Shown here: positions 40,772 through 50,117 of the stretch, one piece after another | Layout: each line of letters starts with the position of its first letter | Numbering within the stretch: the first letter of the stretch is position 1 | NCBI RefSeq assembly: GCF_026339735.1 | Contig: NZ_JAPEQG010000002.1 | Span: 496,001-560,000, forward strand | Direction of reading: 5' to 3' | Source of the DNA: Streptomyces sp. NBC_01669 | GTDB taxonomy: Bacteria; Actinomycetota; Actinomycetes; Streptomycetales; Streptomycetaceae | Length of the DNA: 64,000 nucleotides | Notes under the pieces: generated by a model | What the model saw: only the letters and a program-made list of their open reading frames with translations | The model's database searches: none | What the model was told of the DNA's origin: nothing | Position numbers and translations under genes: made by a program

Positions 40772-41784
40772 GTGTGGGAGACGACCTGGAGGACGAGGCG
40801 GTCGCGACGGATCTGCGGCCGCCTGCCGTGGACCCGGTACTGCAGGCCTTGCTGGCGAACCTGGACGAGGCGGCCCGATCTCCGCTGACCCCTGCCAACC
40901 TCGCGGCCAGACAGCGCCAAGACGCGACCTGCCGCCCCCGGCCGACAGTCGAGGAACTGCGTGTCGACGGCCGCTTCGAGGTGACGGAGCTGCGCACGCC
41001 GTCGGCCCGGAACGCGGGCGAGGTGGTGCTGGTCAGTGCCCGGCCCGCCGGAGCCGGCGGGCCGCTGCCGCTGCTTTACTACCTGCACGGCGGCGGCATG
41101 ATCATGGGTAACGCCTGGTCCGTACTGCCCCGGTTGCTGCACGAGCTGGCACTCCCCCTGGGCCTCGCCGTCATCTCCGTCGAGTACCGGCTCGCCCCGC
41201 AAACCCCCTACCCCGGCCCGCTCGAGGACTGCTGGGCGGGCCTCGTCTGGGCCACCAGGCACGCCGTCGACCTGGGCCTGGACCCGAACCGTGTGATCAT
41301 CGGCGGGAAGAGCGCCGGCGCCGGGCTGGCCGCAGCGCTCGCCCTGCTGACCCGCGACCGCGGCGGTCCGCAGCCGATCGGCCAGCTGCTGCTCAGCCCG
41401 ATGCTGGACGACCGCAACAACACCTACTCCAGCCATCAGATGGCCGGCCACGACACCTGGGACCGCACCTCCAACGCCACCGCCTGGCAGGCGCTGCTCG
41501 GCGACCGCTACGGTGCCGACGACCTGCCGCCCTACGCGGCCCCCGCCCGTGCCACCGATCTCACCGGGCTGCCCTCCGCCTACCTCGAGGTCGGCGCGGC
41601 CGAAACCTTCCGCGACGAAGTCGTGGCCTACGCGGACATGATCTGGCAGGCCGGCGGCTCAGCCGAACTCCATGTCTGGCCCGGCGCCTGCCACGGCTTC
41701 GACACCCTCGCCCCGCACGCAGCCATCAGCCACGACGCCCGCAACGCCCGCACCCGCTGGCTCCGCCGCCTCCTCAGCCCCTGA
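40768..41784 (+). CDS. Alpha/beta hydrolase of the hormone-sensitive-lipase family
   Basis: From GTG 40768 (GGAGG about 12 bases upstream) 338 residues are encoded. The family oxyanion motif is YYLHGGGMIMGN, the nucleophile elbow IGGKSAGAGLA, and the acid/histidine region is VGAAETFRDE and GACHGFDTLAPHA. VISVEYRLAPQTPYPG is also typical. It is an esterase or lipase acting on short acyl esters in the cytoplasm. In-frame sequence before GTG is unrelated. It stands alone after the CocE fragment. Confidence 0.88.
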   Translation: MSVGDDLEDEAVATDLRPPAVDPVLQALLANLDEAARSPLTPANLAARQRQDATCRPRPTVEELRVDGRFEVTELRTPSARNAGEVVLVSARPAGAGGPLPLLYYLHGGGMIMGNAWSVLPRLLHELALPLGLAVISVEYRLAPQTPYPGPLEDCWAGLVWATRHAVDLGLDPNRVIIGGKSAGAGLAAALALLTRDRGGPQPIGQLLLSPMLDDRNNTYSSHQMAGHDTWDRTSNATAWQALLGDRYGADDLPPYAAPARATDLTGLPSAYLEVGAAETFRDEVVAYADMIWQAGGSAELHVWPGACHGFDTLAPHAAISHDARNARTRWLRRLLSP

Positions 41785-41892
41785 CCCCCAGCGCCGCAGG
41801 TGCCCGAAGGTTTAAGGTCTGGCCAGCGGGCGGCTCGCAACCGCATGACGAGGTCGGCAGCCTTCGGGCACGGCTTGCGGAAAGCGGTCGGC

Positions 41893-42243
41893 CTACTCGG
41901 GTGCCCGCTCGATCCGGCGCACGTTCTCCCGGCCGCATGCCTGGCAGACGATCCACTCACACAGCCAGCCGTTGTCGACGAAGGACTCGCTGGCGAGGTT
42001 GCTGTCCTCCCACCCGCAGAAGACGCAGTCCGCGAACTCACCGGTCAGGCGCCGGAAGGGGTGCAGGATGGGCCGGCCACCGAGGTCGGGCCGCCCCAGC
42101 CATCCGCAGCCGGGGCACCTACGCCATTCGTTGGGCTTTCTGCGCCACCCGTAGTCGCTGATCTTCTGCACCAGTGCTTCTCCGCAGCGCGGGCAAGCAC
42201 TCGGCAGCCCGTCACCCGCCCGACCGGCATCCTCGACACCCAC
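41893..42243 (-). CDS. Zinc-ribbon protein, unknown function
   Basis: The 116-residue protein has four paired-cysteine knuckles, CPRCGEAL, CPGCGWLG, CVFCGWED and CQACGREN, which make two zinc ribbons. Connecting parts include YGWRRKPNEWRR and FVDNGWLCEWIV. No enzyme domain is visible. It may bind zinc or nucleic acid. Start could be ATG 42243 or a few codons later. The gene converges with the lipase gene. Confidence 0.6.
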   Translation of the reverse strand: MGVEDAGRAGDGLPSACPRCGEALVQKISDYGWRRKPNEWRRCPGCGWLGRPDLGGRPILHPFRRLTGEFADCVFCGWEDSNLASESFVDNGWLCEWIVCQACGRENVRRIERAPE

Positions 42244-42380
42244 GACGCCCAGCCTCCCCCCCCGTGATCCGCCGCCGACGGCAGCCTAATGCGGCCACCG
42301 CAGCAGGCGGAAGACACCAGGTCGGCGCGGCTTATCGCCACGAAGGGATGCGTAGGCGGTCGCCGTGACGGTTGCGCTGC

Positions 42381-42700
42381 CTACAGGCATCGGTGTGAGA
42401 AGGCCGCGGTCGGCCCGTCGGCCAAGCGGACCACCACAGCGGACCCGCGAGGCTCAGGGTAGGTGAACTCAGCAGCGATGCCGCGCTCTCGCAGCCAGGA
42501 CGCCAGGTGGGCCTTGAGGAGGAGATGGTCGGCCCTTTCCTTACCGCGCTCCTTGCGGCCGCACAGCTTGCCGTCCCCGCAAGCACCAGCTGCCGCAGCT
42601 GCTGGGTAGCGGGAGACGTCGGCGAATTCGGGCGGCAGTGCGGGCGTGCCGCCGTAGTCGCCGCCTCTTGTTCCTCGCCGGCTTCAACAACCGCGAGCTA
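42381..42700 (-). pseudogene. Unassigned gene remnant
   Basis: A minus frame ending at TAG 42381 reads GGDYGGTPALPPEFADVSRY, CGDGKLCGRKERGKERADHL, LLKAHLASWLRERGIAAEFT and SAVVVRLADGPTAAFSHRCL. It looks like real protein but has no start codon with a ribosome site, so its 5' end is probably lost. I do not recognise it. The stretch 42701-43133 holds nothing I can support except the upstream region of the secreted hydrolase. Confidence 0.4.
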
Positions 42701-43133
42701 CCAAGAGGCCCTTCCTTCATGCGCGCACGGCGGCCAGCTCACCCGATCCAGGACCATGTTCGATCAAGAACGACCACACGACCGGAAGGACAACGTCTTG
42801 TGAAATGCTCAGGCAGTCCAGGGCGTTGCTGCTCGACCCTGCCCTCGGGCGCGCCCGGGCTCCGTCGCTTTACGCGCTCCCGCGAGCCGCCGTGACCAGC
42901 CCCGGTCGGGACATCTGCGGCCACACCAGCAACACGTCGCTCACACTGCCCTGTTGACGCGTGCCAATGATCACCATAGGCTGCCTCGCCGTCGGCTCCG
43001 GCGCGCACCCGGAATCCAGATTCCGTCCGTCTGCGCGCGGCTGCCCCTCGTCGACCCGTCGACGGCGGGTCAGGGGTCGCTGCCCGACAGCACCACCTGC
43101 ACCGCCCCGTACTGACAACTCCGGGAGGAGCAA

Positions 43134-44996
43134 GTGAGAAGACGTCGCGCGGCCGCCTGGGCCGCCTCAGCCATCATCACCACCTTCGCGTTGACCGGCA
43201 CGATCGCCGGATCCGCCGCCGCAACGCCCGGCGCGACATCCGGGTCTGCCACCGCAGCACAGGCCCGGTCGGAGGTGGTGGCCACCGCGACCGACCCCGT
43301 CACGCACGAGGAGAACGACCGCGTCCCGGAGGGCTCGCTCTGGACGCAGCACTACTTCCCTTCCTCGGACGGCAGCGGGGTCGAGCTGCACGCCGACGTG
43401 CTGCGCCCGGCAGACCTGCCGGCGGATGCGAAGACGCCGGTGATCCTGTCGGTGGGCCCGTACTTCTCCCACGCGGGGGAGACTTCTCCCGCGGGGTGGG
43501 ACCGGGTCGGGCCATCGGCGCGTTTTCAGGATTTCATCAACGGCGCGCGGCTCATGGAGCGTGGATACACCTTCGTGATGGTGGACCTGCGCGGCTTCGG
43601 CGGCAGCACCGGGTGCCTGGACTTTCTCGGCCCGGGGGAGCAGGCTGACATCAAGGCGGCCGTCGAGTGGGCAGCGAGCCAGCCGTGGTCGACTGGCAAG
43701 GTCGGCATGTACGGCAAGTCGTACGACGCCAACACCGGGCTGGCGGCCAATACTCTCAAGCTCAAGCCTCTGCGGGCGATCGTTTCCCAAGAACCGACGT
43801 GGAACAGGTACAACTACCTGTACAGCAACGGGGTGCCGCGTTCCAACGTGTCCAGCACCCCGCGGAGTTACTACTCGATCGCGACGATGGCGCCGCTGGC
43901 CGATGACGGCGACCACTACAAGGCGAACGCGGGGTACGAGAAGAACCACCCCGAGTGCGAGAGTGACAACCTCACCAACACCCAGAACCCCGACCCGAAG
44001 TCGCCGTTCTGGCGTGCCCGCGACTTTGCCTCCCGCGCCGCCGGATCCCAGACGCCGCTGTTCGTCACGTCGGGCTTCATCGAGGACAACACCAAGCCGG
44101 AGGAGATGCAGAAGTACCTGGCCAACCATCAGGGTCCGCAACGCGGTTGGATCGGCCAGTGGGAACACGTGCGCGGTAACGAGACCAATGCCAGGGGCCA
44201 GCTCAAGATGGGACGGGCGGGCTGGTTCGACGAGGTGATGCGGTTCTACGACCAGTACCTCCGCGGCGTCGAACCGTCGGTGACCGACCCGGCGTTCTCC
44301 CTCGAGGACAGCCTCGGCCACTGGCGCGCCGAGCCGACCTGGCCGGTGTCCAACGACTCGTACAAGGTGCGGCTGGCTCCCGGGGAGTACGTCGACGACG
44401 GGGGCAAGGCGCAGAAGGCCGCCCTGTCGATGACGGCGCCGGAGCCTCAGGGCCGGGACATCGAGTACGCGCCGGAGGTCGGCTCGCTGACGACTGACCA
44501 GACGAGTGCGATCAGTGCCGACGCACCCGCCAACAGTTACTGGACCTGGTCCACGCCCGCCGCTGAGCAGGTGCGGATCACGGGCAGCCCGGAGATCACG
44601 CTGAAGACCAGAGGTCAGGGCAACGTCTGGGCACGGCTGTGGGACGTCGCTCCGGACGGCAAGGCGACGATGTTCAACGAGAACGTCGCACTGCTGGAAA
44701 GCAGCGGATCAACCTCCTTCGCCCTGAAGGCGACGGACTGGACCTTCGAGCAAGGGCACCAACTGGGGGTCCAGATCGGAACCATCACCTCAAACGGCTG
44801 GCGGAGCGTTCCCTCGGGTGAGATGATCACGGTTTCCGACGCGCGGCTCGCCCTCGAGGTGCAGGACCCGCGGTTCGACTTGCCGACCCAGGGTGACCGC
44901 TCGCCGTACCTGGACACGTACGTGAGGGCGAACACCACCACGCTGAACAACGTCGGCACCCCCACCTTCCCGCTGAGCATCTCAAAGAACGGATGA
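43134..44996 (+). CDS. Secreted CocE/NonD-family hydrolase (Xaa-Pro dipeptidyl-peptidase-like)
   Basis: GTG 43134 follows GGGAGGAG and begins a Sec signal peptide (RRRRAAAWAASAIITTFALT, cleavage near SAAATPGAT). The 620-residue protein then shows VILSVGPYFSH, YTFVMVDLRGFGGSTGCLDF, nucleophile in VGMYGKSYDANTG, GFIEDNTKPEE, and the histidine region GQWEHVRGNETN. It ends with a jelly-roll domain (LKTRGQGNVWARLWDVAPDG). GKSYDAN differs from the usual GxSYxG in the last glycine. It is probably an extracellular esterase or aminoacyl peptidase. A terminator follows nine bases after the stop. Confidence 0.88.
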   Translation: MRRRRAAAWAASAIITTFALTGTIAGSAAATPGATSGSATAAQARSEVVATATDPVTHEENDRVPEGSLWTQHYFPSSDGSGVELHADVLRPADLPADAKTPVILSVGPYFSHAGETSPAGWDRVGPSARFQDFINGARLMERGYTFVMVDLRGFGGSTGCLDFLGPGEQADIKAAVEWAASQPWSTGKVGMYGKSYDANTGLAANTLKLKPLRAIVSQEPTWNRYNYLYSNGVPRSNVSSTPRSYYSIATMAPLADDGDHYKANAGYEKNHPECESDNLTNTQNPDPKSPFWRARDFASRAAGSQTPLFVTSGFIEDNTKPEEMQKYLANHQGPQRGWIGQWEHVRGNETNARGQLKMGRAGWFDEVMRFYDQYLRGVEPSVTDPAFSLEDSLGHWRAEPTWPVSNDSYKVRLAPGEYVDDGGKAQKAALSMTAPEPQGRDIEYAPEVGSLTTDQTSAISADAPANSYWTWSTPAAEQVRITGSPEITLKTRGQGNVWARLWDVAPDGKATMFNENVALLESSGSTSFALKATDWTFEQGHQLGVQIGTITSNGWRSVPSGEMITVSDARLALEVQDPRFDLPTQGDRSPYLDTYVRANTTTLNNVGTPTFPLSISKNG

Positions 44997-45004
44997 CCTA
45001 GCGG

Positions 45005-45038
45005 CTGCCCGGCACCCGCATGTGCGGGTGCCGGGCAG
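45005..45038 (+). terminator. 16-bp perfect terminator hairpin
   Basis: CTGCCCGGCACCCGCA at 45005-45020 pairs perfectly with 45023-45038 around TG, just after the secreted hydrolase stop. Confidence 0.82.
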
Positions 45039-45090
45039 CGTGGCGTATCGCGTGGCGACGGTGATCAAGGTTCAGGCTGAAGGACTCATG

Positions 45091-45381
45091 ACTGGAGTCC
45101 GGATGCCGAGAATGAACTCGATCATGGAGAGGTGGGTGCAGACCTGTCGGCGCGAGCTGCTGGACCGCACCTTGATCTGGAACCAGCGGCACCTGCTCCA
45201 TGCCCTGTGTGAGTTCGAGAAGTTCTACAACTCCCACCGGCCCCATCAGGGCATAGCGAACGCCCGCCCGCTGAACCCCTTTCCGACGCCGATCGCCGAT
45301 CCGGACGAGACAGCCCGCCTCGACATACGACGATCCGATCGCCTCGGCGGAATTCCCCACGCGTACGAGCATGCTGCATGA
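45091..45381 (+). pseudogene. C-terminus of an integrase-core transposase
   Basis: The frame reads GVRMPRMNSIMERWVQTCRR, ELLDRTLIWNQRHLLHALCE, FYNSHRPHQGIANARPLNPF and DRLGGIPHAYEHAA. It contains the catalytic Glu in MERW and is about 75% like the remnant at 33950-34477. Nothing upstream continues it. The 45382-45724 stretch after it has no recognisable gene. Confidence 0.8.
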
Positions 45382-45724
45382 CCTGCCCAGACGGGGTCAT
45401 CGGCAAGGGCAGGGTCATCTCACTTCTCCTTGCCGCCCTGTTCGCGGACCGGCTGTGGGGCCGGAAGGGCTGGTCCGCGGCCAGAGCACAGTCGCGCATT
45501 CCCGCCCGAACAGATCTGCCGTCAACCGGTCGGTCCTGTCGCTCGCACCAGAACTGACAGCTGTCTGACTCATGTCCCCCGGGCATCCTGGACGCGGCGG
45601 GCCTGTGGGACACCCGTTCGGAGCATCGGTGAACCGGTGAAATTCGAGGTGTCACCGCCAGTCGTACGGGCCGTCCATGGTGGCAGGCGCCACCATCGAG
45701 TCAACCTGGCAGGACGGAGTACCG

Positions 45725-47440
45725 ATGGCGCAGGACTTGCAGGAAGCCGCGTCGGCCGAGCCGGCCGACAGGCGCATCAATGCCGGTGTGAGGCTCATGG
45801 GCTGGCTGACGACCACGGACCACAAGGTCATCGGCAATCTCTACATGGTCACCGCGTTCGGGTTCTTCCTGCTGGCCGGAGTGATGGCCATGCTCATGCG
45901 AGCGGAGCTGGCCCGGCCAGGACTTCAGATCGTCAGCACAGAACAGTACAACCAGCTGTTCACGATCCACGGAACCGTCATGATGCTGCTGTTCGCCACG
46001 CCGATGTTCGGCGGCTTCGCGAACGCCATCATGCCTCTGCAGATCGGTGCGCCCGACGTCGCCTTCCCCCGCCTGAACGCGCTCACCTACTGGCTCTTCC
46101 TCTTCGGCGGAATCATCGTGGTGTCCGGATTCGTGGTGCCCGGCGGCGCGGCACACTTCGGCTGGTTCGCCTACGCTCCGCTGAACAGTGCCGTCTTCTC
46201 GCCCGGTGCCGGCGGAGACCTCTGGGCCATGGGCCTGGTGCTGTCGGGAATCAGTACGACCCTGGCATCGGTCAATTTCATCACTACGATCGTCTGTCTG
46301 CGCGCCCCCGGCATGACCATGTTCCGGATGCCGATCTTCACCTGGAACGTTCTGTTCACCTCGATCCTCGCGCTGCTCGCGTTTCCGGTGCTCGCTGCCA
46401 CGCTGCTCGTCCTCGAAGCCGACCGGAAGTTCGGGGCGCATGTCTTCGACTCCGCCAACGGTGGGGCGCTGCTGTGGCAGCACCTGTTCTGGTTCTTCGG
46501 CCATCCCGAGGTCTACATTGTCGCGTTGCCCTTCTTCGGTGTGGTGAGCGAGATCATTCCCGCGTTCAGCCGGAAACCGATGTTCGGGTATTTCGGAATG
46601 GTGATGGCCACGGTCAGCATCACCATGCTCTCGGCGGTTGTCTGGGCCCATCACATGTTCGCAACGGGAGCCGTTCTCCTGCCCTTTTTCTCCGCCATGT
46701 CGTTCCTCATCGCCGTGCCCACCGGAGTCAAGTTCTTCAACTGGATCGGCACCATGTGGCACGGCAGTATCACGTTCGAGACACCCATGCTCTGGGCGAT
46801 CGGCTTCCTCGTGACATTTCTCCTCGGCGGCCTCAGCGGAGTGCTGATCGCCTCACCCCCGCTGGACTTCCATCTCACCGATTCATACTTCATCGTCGCC
46901 CACCTCCATTACGTACTCTTCGGAACAGTGGTCTTCGCGATGTTCGGCGGCTTCTACTTCTGGTGGCCCAAGTTGACCGGACGCATGCTGGATGAACGGA
47001 TCGGACGTATCCATTTCTGGACCTTGTTCCTCGGCTTTCAACTGACCTTCCTAGTCCAGCACTGGCTGGGAGAGGCCGGAATGCCCCGCCGTTACGCCGA
47101 CTATCTCTCGGCGGACGGCTTCACCTTGCTCAATACGATCTCGTCCGTCGGCTCCTTTCTGCTGGGCCTGTCGACCCTGCCGTTCCTGTACAACGTGTGG
47201 CACACCAGCCGTTACGCACCGAAGGTCGAAGTGGACGACCCGTGGGGGTTCGGCCGTTCCCTGGAGTGGGCTACATCCTGTCCACCCCCGAGGCACAATT
47301 TCCGGGCTTTGCCCCGCGTACGTTCCGACTCACCGGCCTTCGACCTGCACCACTCCATCGGGCCGGAGAAAGAGAAGCCGGGCCTCGGCCGAGGCGGGTC
47401 CCACTCCACATCGAGCGCTGAAGAGGAGTCGGGCCAATGA
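45725..47440 (+). CDS. ctaD: Cytochrome c oxidase subunit I
   Basis: The 571-residue integral membrane protein is complete, with about 12 transmembrane helices. Heme and CuB ligands are visible: FTIHGTVMMLLFATP, WFFGHPEVYIVALP (His-Tyr pair), VWAHHMFATG and VAHLHYVLFG. ATG 45725 has GGACGGAG five bases upstream; ATG 45677 in frame lacks such a site. It forms the catalytic core of the aa3 oxidase with subunits not encoded here (ctaC, ctaE). It is followed by subunit IV with ATGA overlap. An extra copy outside the main respiratory cluster is likely. Confidence 0.93.
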   Translation: MAQDLQEAASAEPADRRINAGVRLMGWLTTTDHKVIGNLYMVTAFGFFLLAGVMAMLMRAELARPGLQIVSTEQYNQLFTIHGTVMMLLFATPMFGGFANAIMPLQIGAPDVAFPRLNALTYWLFLFGGIIVVSGFVVPGGAAHFGWFAYAPLNSAVFSPGAGGDLWAMGLVLSGISTTLASVNFITTIVCLRAPGMTMFRMPIFTWNVLFTSILALLAFPVLAATLLVLEADRKFGAHVFDSANGGALLWQHLFWFFGHPEVYIVALPFFGVVSEIIPAFSRKPMFGYFGMVMATVSITMLSAVVWAHHMFATGAVLLPFFSAMSFLIAVPTGVKFFNWIGTMWHGSITFETPMLWAIGFLVTFLLGGLSGVLIASPPLDFHLTDSYFIVAHLHYVLFGTVVFAMFGGFYFWWPKLTGRMLDERIGRIHFWTLFLGFQLTFLVQHWLGEAGMPRRYADYLSADGFTLLNTISSVGSFLLGLSTLPFLYNVWHTSRYAPKVEVDDPWGFGRSLEWATSCPPPRHNFRALPRVRSDSPAFDLHHSIGPEKEKPGLGRGGSHSTSSAEEESGQ

Positions 47441-47826
47441 AGACCGAGGCCATTCTCTTCGCCGGAGTCGCGGGGTTCTTCCTCGTGACCGATGTTCTCT
47501 ACGCCGTGTGGTCCCATGATCCGACAGGCACGGCAGCTCTCACCGTCTCGTTCCTCATGGCGTTGCTGGTCACGTTCTTCTTCGCCACCAACTACCGGAG
47601 GAAGGGACTGCGCCCCGAGGACCGCGGGGACGGGCACGTCCATGAGCGGTCCGGCCCGGTGGGCTTCTTTCCTCCGCACAGCATCTGGCCGTCACTGACA
47701 GCCGCGGGGATGGCCCTGCTCGCCCTCGGTGTGGTGTTCGGTCTGTGGCTTTTCCTGATCGGGCTGGGCGTGGTCCTGGCCGGGGTGTTCGGAATGGTCT
47801 TCCAGTACGTGCGTGCGCAGGCCTGA
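47437..47826 (+). CDS. ctaF: Cytochrome c oxidase subunit IV
   Basis: The 129-residue membrane protein starts MKTEAILFAGVAGFFLVTDV at ATG 47437, inside the ctaD stop. It has four hydrophobic helices (ALTVSFLMALLVTFFFATNY, LTAAGMALLALGVVFGLWLF, LIGLGVVLAGVFGMVFQYV), the layout of actinobacterial CtaF. Its stop lies 10 bases from that of qcrB on the opposite strand. Confidence 0.9.
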   Translation: MKTEAILFAGVAGFFLVTDVLYAVWSHDPTGTAALTVSFLMALLVTFFFATNYRRKGLRPEDRGDGHVHERSGPVGFFPPHSIWPSLTAAGMALLALGVVFGLWLFLIGLGVVLAGVFGMVFQYVRAQA

Positions 47827-47835
47827 GGACGATTC

Positions 47836-49476
47836 TCAATCCTCAGGCTCGCGAACCAGCTCCGGCGGCGCCATCCGGTCCGCGATCCGGGACCGTTGCT
47901 CGTCCGTTGCGGGCAGTTCCACGAAGTCCCCGTAGTACCAGCCGCTCAGTACGGTCCGAAGCTGTCGCCGACGCGAGACCGGGCCCTCCGCGGGGAGCTC
48001 CAGGGGAGCCGGAACGTCACGCATCAGGATGCGGTAGCGGGCTGTCGGGCTCAGACCACGGTGGCTCTCCGAGAGGTCACCGCTCACCGACTGGGTCACC
48101 TGGCCGGTCTCCTCGCCCTCGGTCAGCCGGCGGCGGTCCCGCATCTGAAGGGCGAGGCAAAGGCGTTTGGTCAGCGCGAAGGCCAGGAGCGGGGCGGCGA
48201 CCAGTGCGATCCTGAGGATCCAGGTCATGGTCTCGATCGAAACCCTGAACGAGAAGGCGACGACGTCGTTGCCGCCGGCGACCAGGAGAACGGCGTAGAA
48301 GACGACGGCCGCCACGCCGAGCCCGGTACGGGTCGGCCGGTTGCGCGGCCGGTCACACAGATGGTGTTCCCCGCGGTCGCCCGTCACCCACTTCTCGAAG
48401 AAGGGATAGAGGAACAGCACGGTGAAGACCACGCCTGGCAGCACGATCGTCGGAATGAACACATTCCACATGATGGTGTGGCCCGCGATGTCGGTCTCCC
48501 ATGGCGGCATCAGCCGGAGCGCGCCCTCCAGGAATCCGACATACCAGTCCGGCTGCGCGTTACCGGATACCTGGTTGGCGCGGTAGGGGCCATAGTTCCA
48601 TACGGGGTTGATCTGGGCGAGCGCACCCAGCAAGGTCAGTACGCCGAACACCATGAAGAAGAAACCTGTGGTCTTCGCGGTGAAGTGAGGGAACGCCGGT
48701 GAGCCGACGGCGTTCCTATTGGTCTTCCCCTGACCCGCCCAGTGGGTGTGTTTGAGATAGACCACCAGGATGAGATGAGCGGTGATCAGCGCCACGATCA
48801 GACCGGGCACGAGCAGGACATGCACGGGGTACAGACGAGGGATCACGGCATCGCCCGGGAACTGTCCTCCGAAGGCGAACAGCTCCAGGTACGTTCCGAC
48901 GACAGGGATCGACCCCACAATGGTGGCCGCCGTCCTCAGGCCCGTACCGGACAGCAGGTCGTCGGGCAGCGAGTAACCCGCGAACCCTTCGAGCAGCGCG
49001 AGTACGAACAGTGTCACGCCCACGATCCAGTTGGCCTCCCGCGGCTTACGGAAGGCACCGGTGAAAAAGATCCGCAGCATGTGGACGGCGATCGCGGCGA
49101 CGAAGACCAGGGCCGCCCAGTGGTGGATCTGACGCATCAGCAGGCCTCCGCGCACGGCGAAGCTGATGTCGATGGTGGTGGTGTAGGCCTGCGTCATCCT
49201 CTCGCCCTGAAGGGGCACATAGGAACCGGTGTAGACACTCTCGGTCATGCTCGGGTTGAAGAACAGGGTGAGGTACACGCCGGTGAGGAGCAGGACCACA
49301 AAGGAGTAAAGAGCGATCTCGCCGAGGAGAAAAGACCAGTGGTCGGGAAAGGCCTTGCGCAGCAACGGCCTGGCCAGCTCGCTGACGGGTAGGCGCCCAT
49401 CCACCGCGCCGTATCCACTGACCGCCGCCGGCCCGGCCTGGGCCTTCAGCTGCGGCTTACGTCTCCGCAGGGGCAT
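47836..49476 (-). CDS. qcrB: Cytochrome bc1 complex, cytochrome b subunit
   Basis: The 546-residue protein is an actinobacterial QcrB. Two heme pairs are formed by LLMRQIHHWAALVFVAAIAV with HMLRIFF, and by YPVHVLLVPGLIVALITAHL. The quinol-site loop is WNYGPYRANQVSGNAQPDWY. About eight transmembrane helices and a long C-terminal cytoplasmic tail are present. No qcrA or qcrC is adjacent. Like the facing ctaD-ctaF it is probably an accessory paralogue. A palindromic operator lies 65 bases upstream of its start. Confidence 0.93.
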   Translation of the reverse strand: MPLRRRKPQLKAQAGPAAVSGYGAVDGRLPVSELARPLLRKAFPDHWSFLLGEIALYSFVVLLLTGVYLTLFFNPSMTESVYTGSYVPLQGERMTQAYTTTIDISFAVRGGLLMRQIHHWAALVFVAAIAVHMLRIFFTGAFRKPREANWIVGVTLFVLALLEGFAGYSLPDDLLSGTGLRTAATIVGSIPVVGTYLELFAFGGQFPGDAVIPRLYPVHVLLVPGLIVALITAHLILVVYLKHTHWAGQGKTNRNAVGSPAFPHFTAKTTGFFFMVFGVLTLLGALAQINPVWNYGPYRANQVSGNAQPDWYVGFLEGALRLMPPWETDIAGHTIMWNVFIPTIVLPGVVFTVLFLYPFFEKWVTGDRGEHHLCDRPRNRPTRTGLGVAAVVFYAVLLVAGGNDVVAFSFRVSIETMTWILRIALVAAPLLAFALTKRLCLALQMRDRRRLTEGEETGQVTQSVSGDLSESHRGLSPTARYRILMRDVPAPLELPAEGPVSRRRQLRTVLSGWYYGDFVELPATDEQRSRIADRMAPPELVREPED

Positions 49477-49540
49477 GCACCACTCTCCCGTCGATCTTCC
49501 TGCCAGCCTGCGCCCCTCATAGTGCCGGTTCGCCCTTTAT

Positions 49541-49556
49541 GAGTAATGCATTACTC
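49541..49556. promoter_or_regulatory. Perfect 16-bp palindrome upstream of qcrB
   Basis: GAGTAATGCATTACTC is a perfect palindrome 65-80 bases upstream of the qcrB start, where a promoter would be. It is AT-rich compared with its surroundings. It is a likely operator of an unknown regulator. Confidence 0.65.
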
Positions 49557-49738
49557 GAAGGGGCGACGCAGAATCGCGGTATCGGCACCTGATCGGCCGA
49601 CCTGGCTCCGACGTGCCGGTCAGGGCCGTGCCGGCACGTCGGAATCGGCAGCGGGTTCTTCGTGGCGACCGAGTGGCCCGGAGAGCGCATGAAGGACGCC
49701 GTTCAAAGCTGTCACCGCATGCCATGCCGGGACACGGC

Positions 49739-49771
49739 GGCGCCCCCGTGCGTAGCTCGCACGGGGGCGCC
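49739..49771 (-). terminator. 14-bp terminator hairpin
   Basis: GGCGCCCCCGTGCG at 49739-49752 pairs perfectly with 49758-49771 around TAGCT, 16 bases past the stop of the minus-strand repeat peptide gene. Confidence 0.8.
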
Positions 49772-49787
49772 GTGAAGAGGGCCGGAA

Positions 49788-50117
49788 TCAATGCGACCAG
49801 TGCGCGTGCCCCTTCGCCACGAGGAACTTGACGGGCAGTCGGTGACCCTTCAGGTGGATCGTGTGGTGCTGCCGGCCGCCGTGGCGGATCTTGGTGGACT
49901 TCCCGTGCTGGTTGAACTTCCCGTGCTGGTTGAACTTCCCGTGCTGGTTGAACTTCCCGTGCTGGTTGAACTTCCCGTGCTGGTTGAACTTCTCGTGCTT
50001 GCAGTGATGCTTCGGGCCGCCGTGCGGGGAGGCGGCGCTCGCGACGGTCGCCGATCCCGCGAGCACCGAGATCGCGGCGACCGCGGTGACGACAGCGCGC
50101 TTGATGGTGAGATTCAT
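49788..50117 (-). CDS. Secreted His-rich peptide with FNQHGK repeats
   Basis: ATG 50117 has AAGGGACG upstream and begins MNLTIKRAVVTAVAAISVLA, a Sec signal peptide cleaved near SAAS. The mature part of about 80 residues starts SPHGGPKHHCKHEK and continues with five exact FNQHGK hexapeptides, then STKIRHGGRQHHTIHLKGHR. It has 15-20 histidines and one cysteine. The regular His spacing suggests metal binding or a surface polymer, which is inference. No homologous family is recognised. It has its own terminator and stands alone. Confidence 0.78.
   Translation of the reverse strand: MNLTIKRAVVTAVAAISVLAGSATVASAASPHGGPKHHCKHEKFNQHGKFNQHGKFNQHGKFNQHGKFNQHGKSTKIRHGGRQHHTIHLKGHRLPVKFLVAKGHAHWSH
49899..49988 (-). 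repeat. Five perfect 18-bp tandem repeats
   Basis: Five consecutive copies of an 18-bp unit (plus strand CTTCCCGTGCTGGTTGAA) encode FNQHGK on the minus strand; a diverged sixth half-copy follows at 49989. Identical DNA indicates slippage-prone, possibly length-variable sequence. Confidence 0.9.

Noticed and set aside
45677..45724. Upstream ATG for ctaD
   Set aside because: It has no ribosome site and the added 16 residues are outside the family; ATG 45725 has GGACGGAG at good spacing.
49899..49988. CRISPR array
   Set aside because: The 18-bp units are contiguous without spacers and lie inside a coding frame (FNQHGK repeats).
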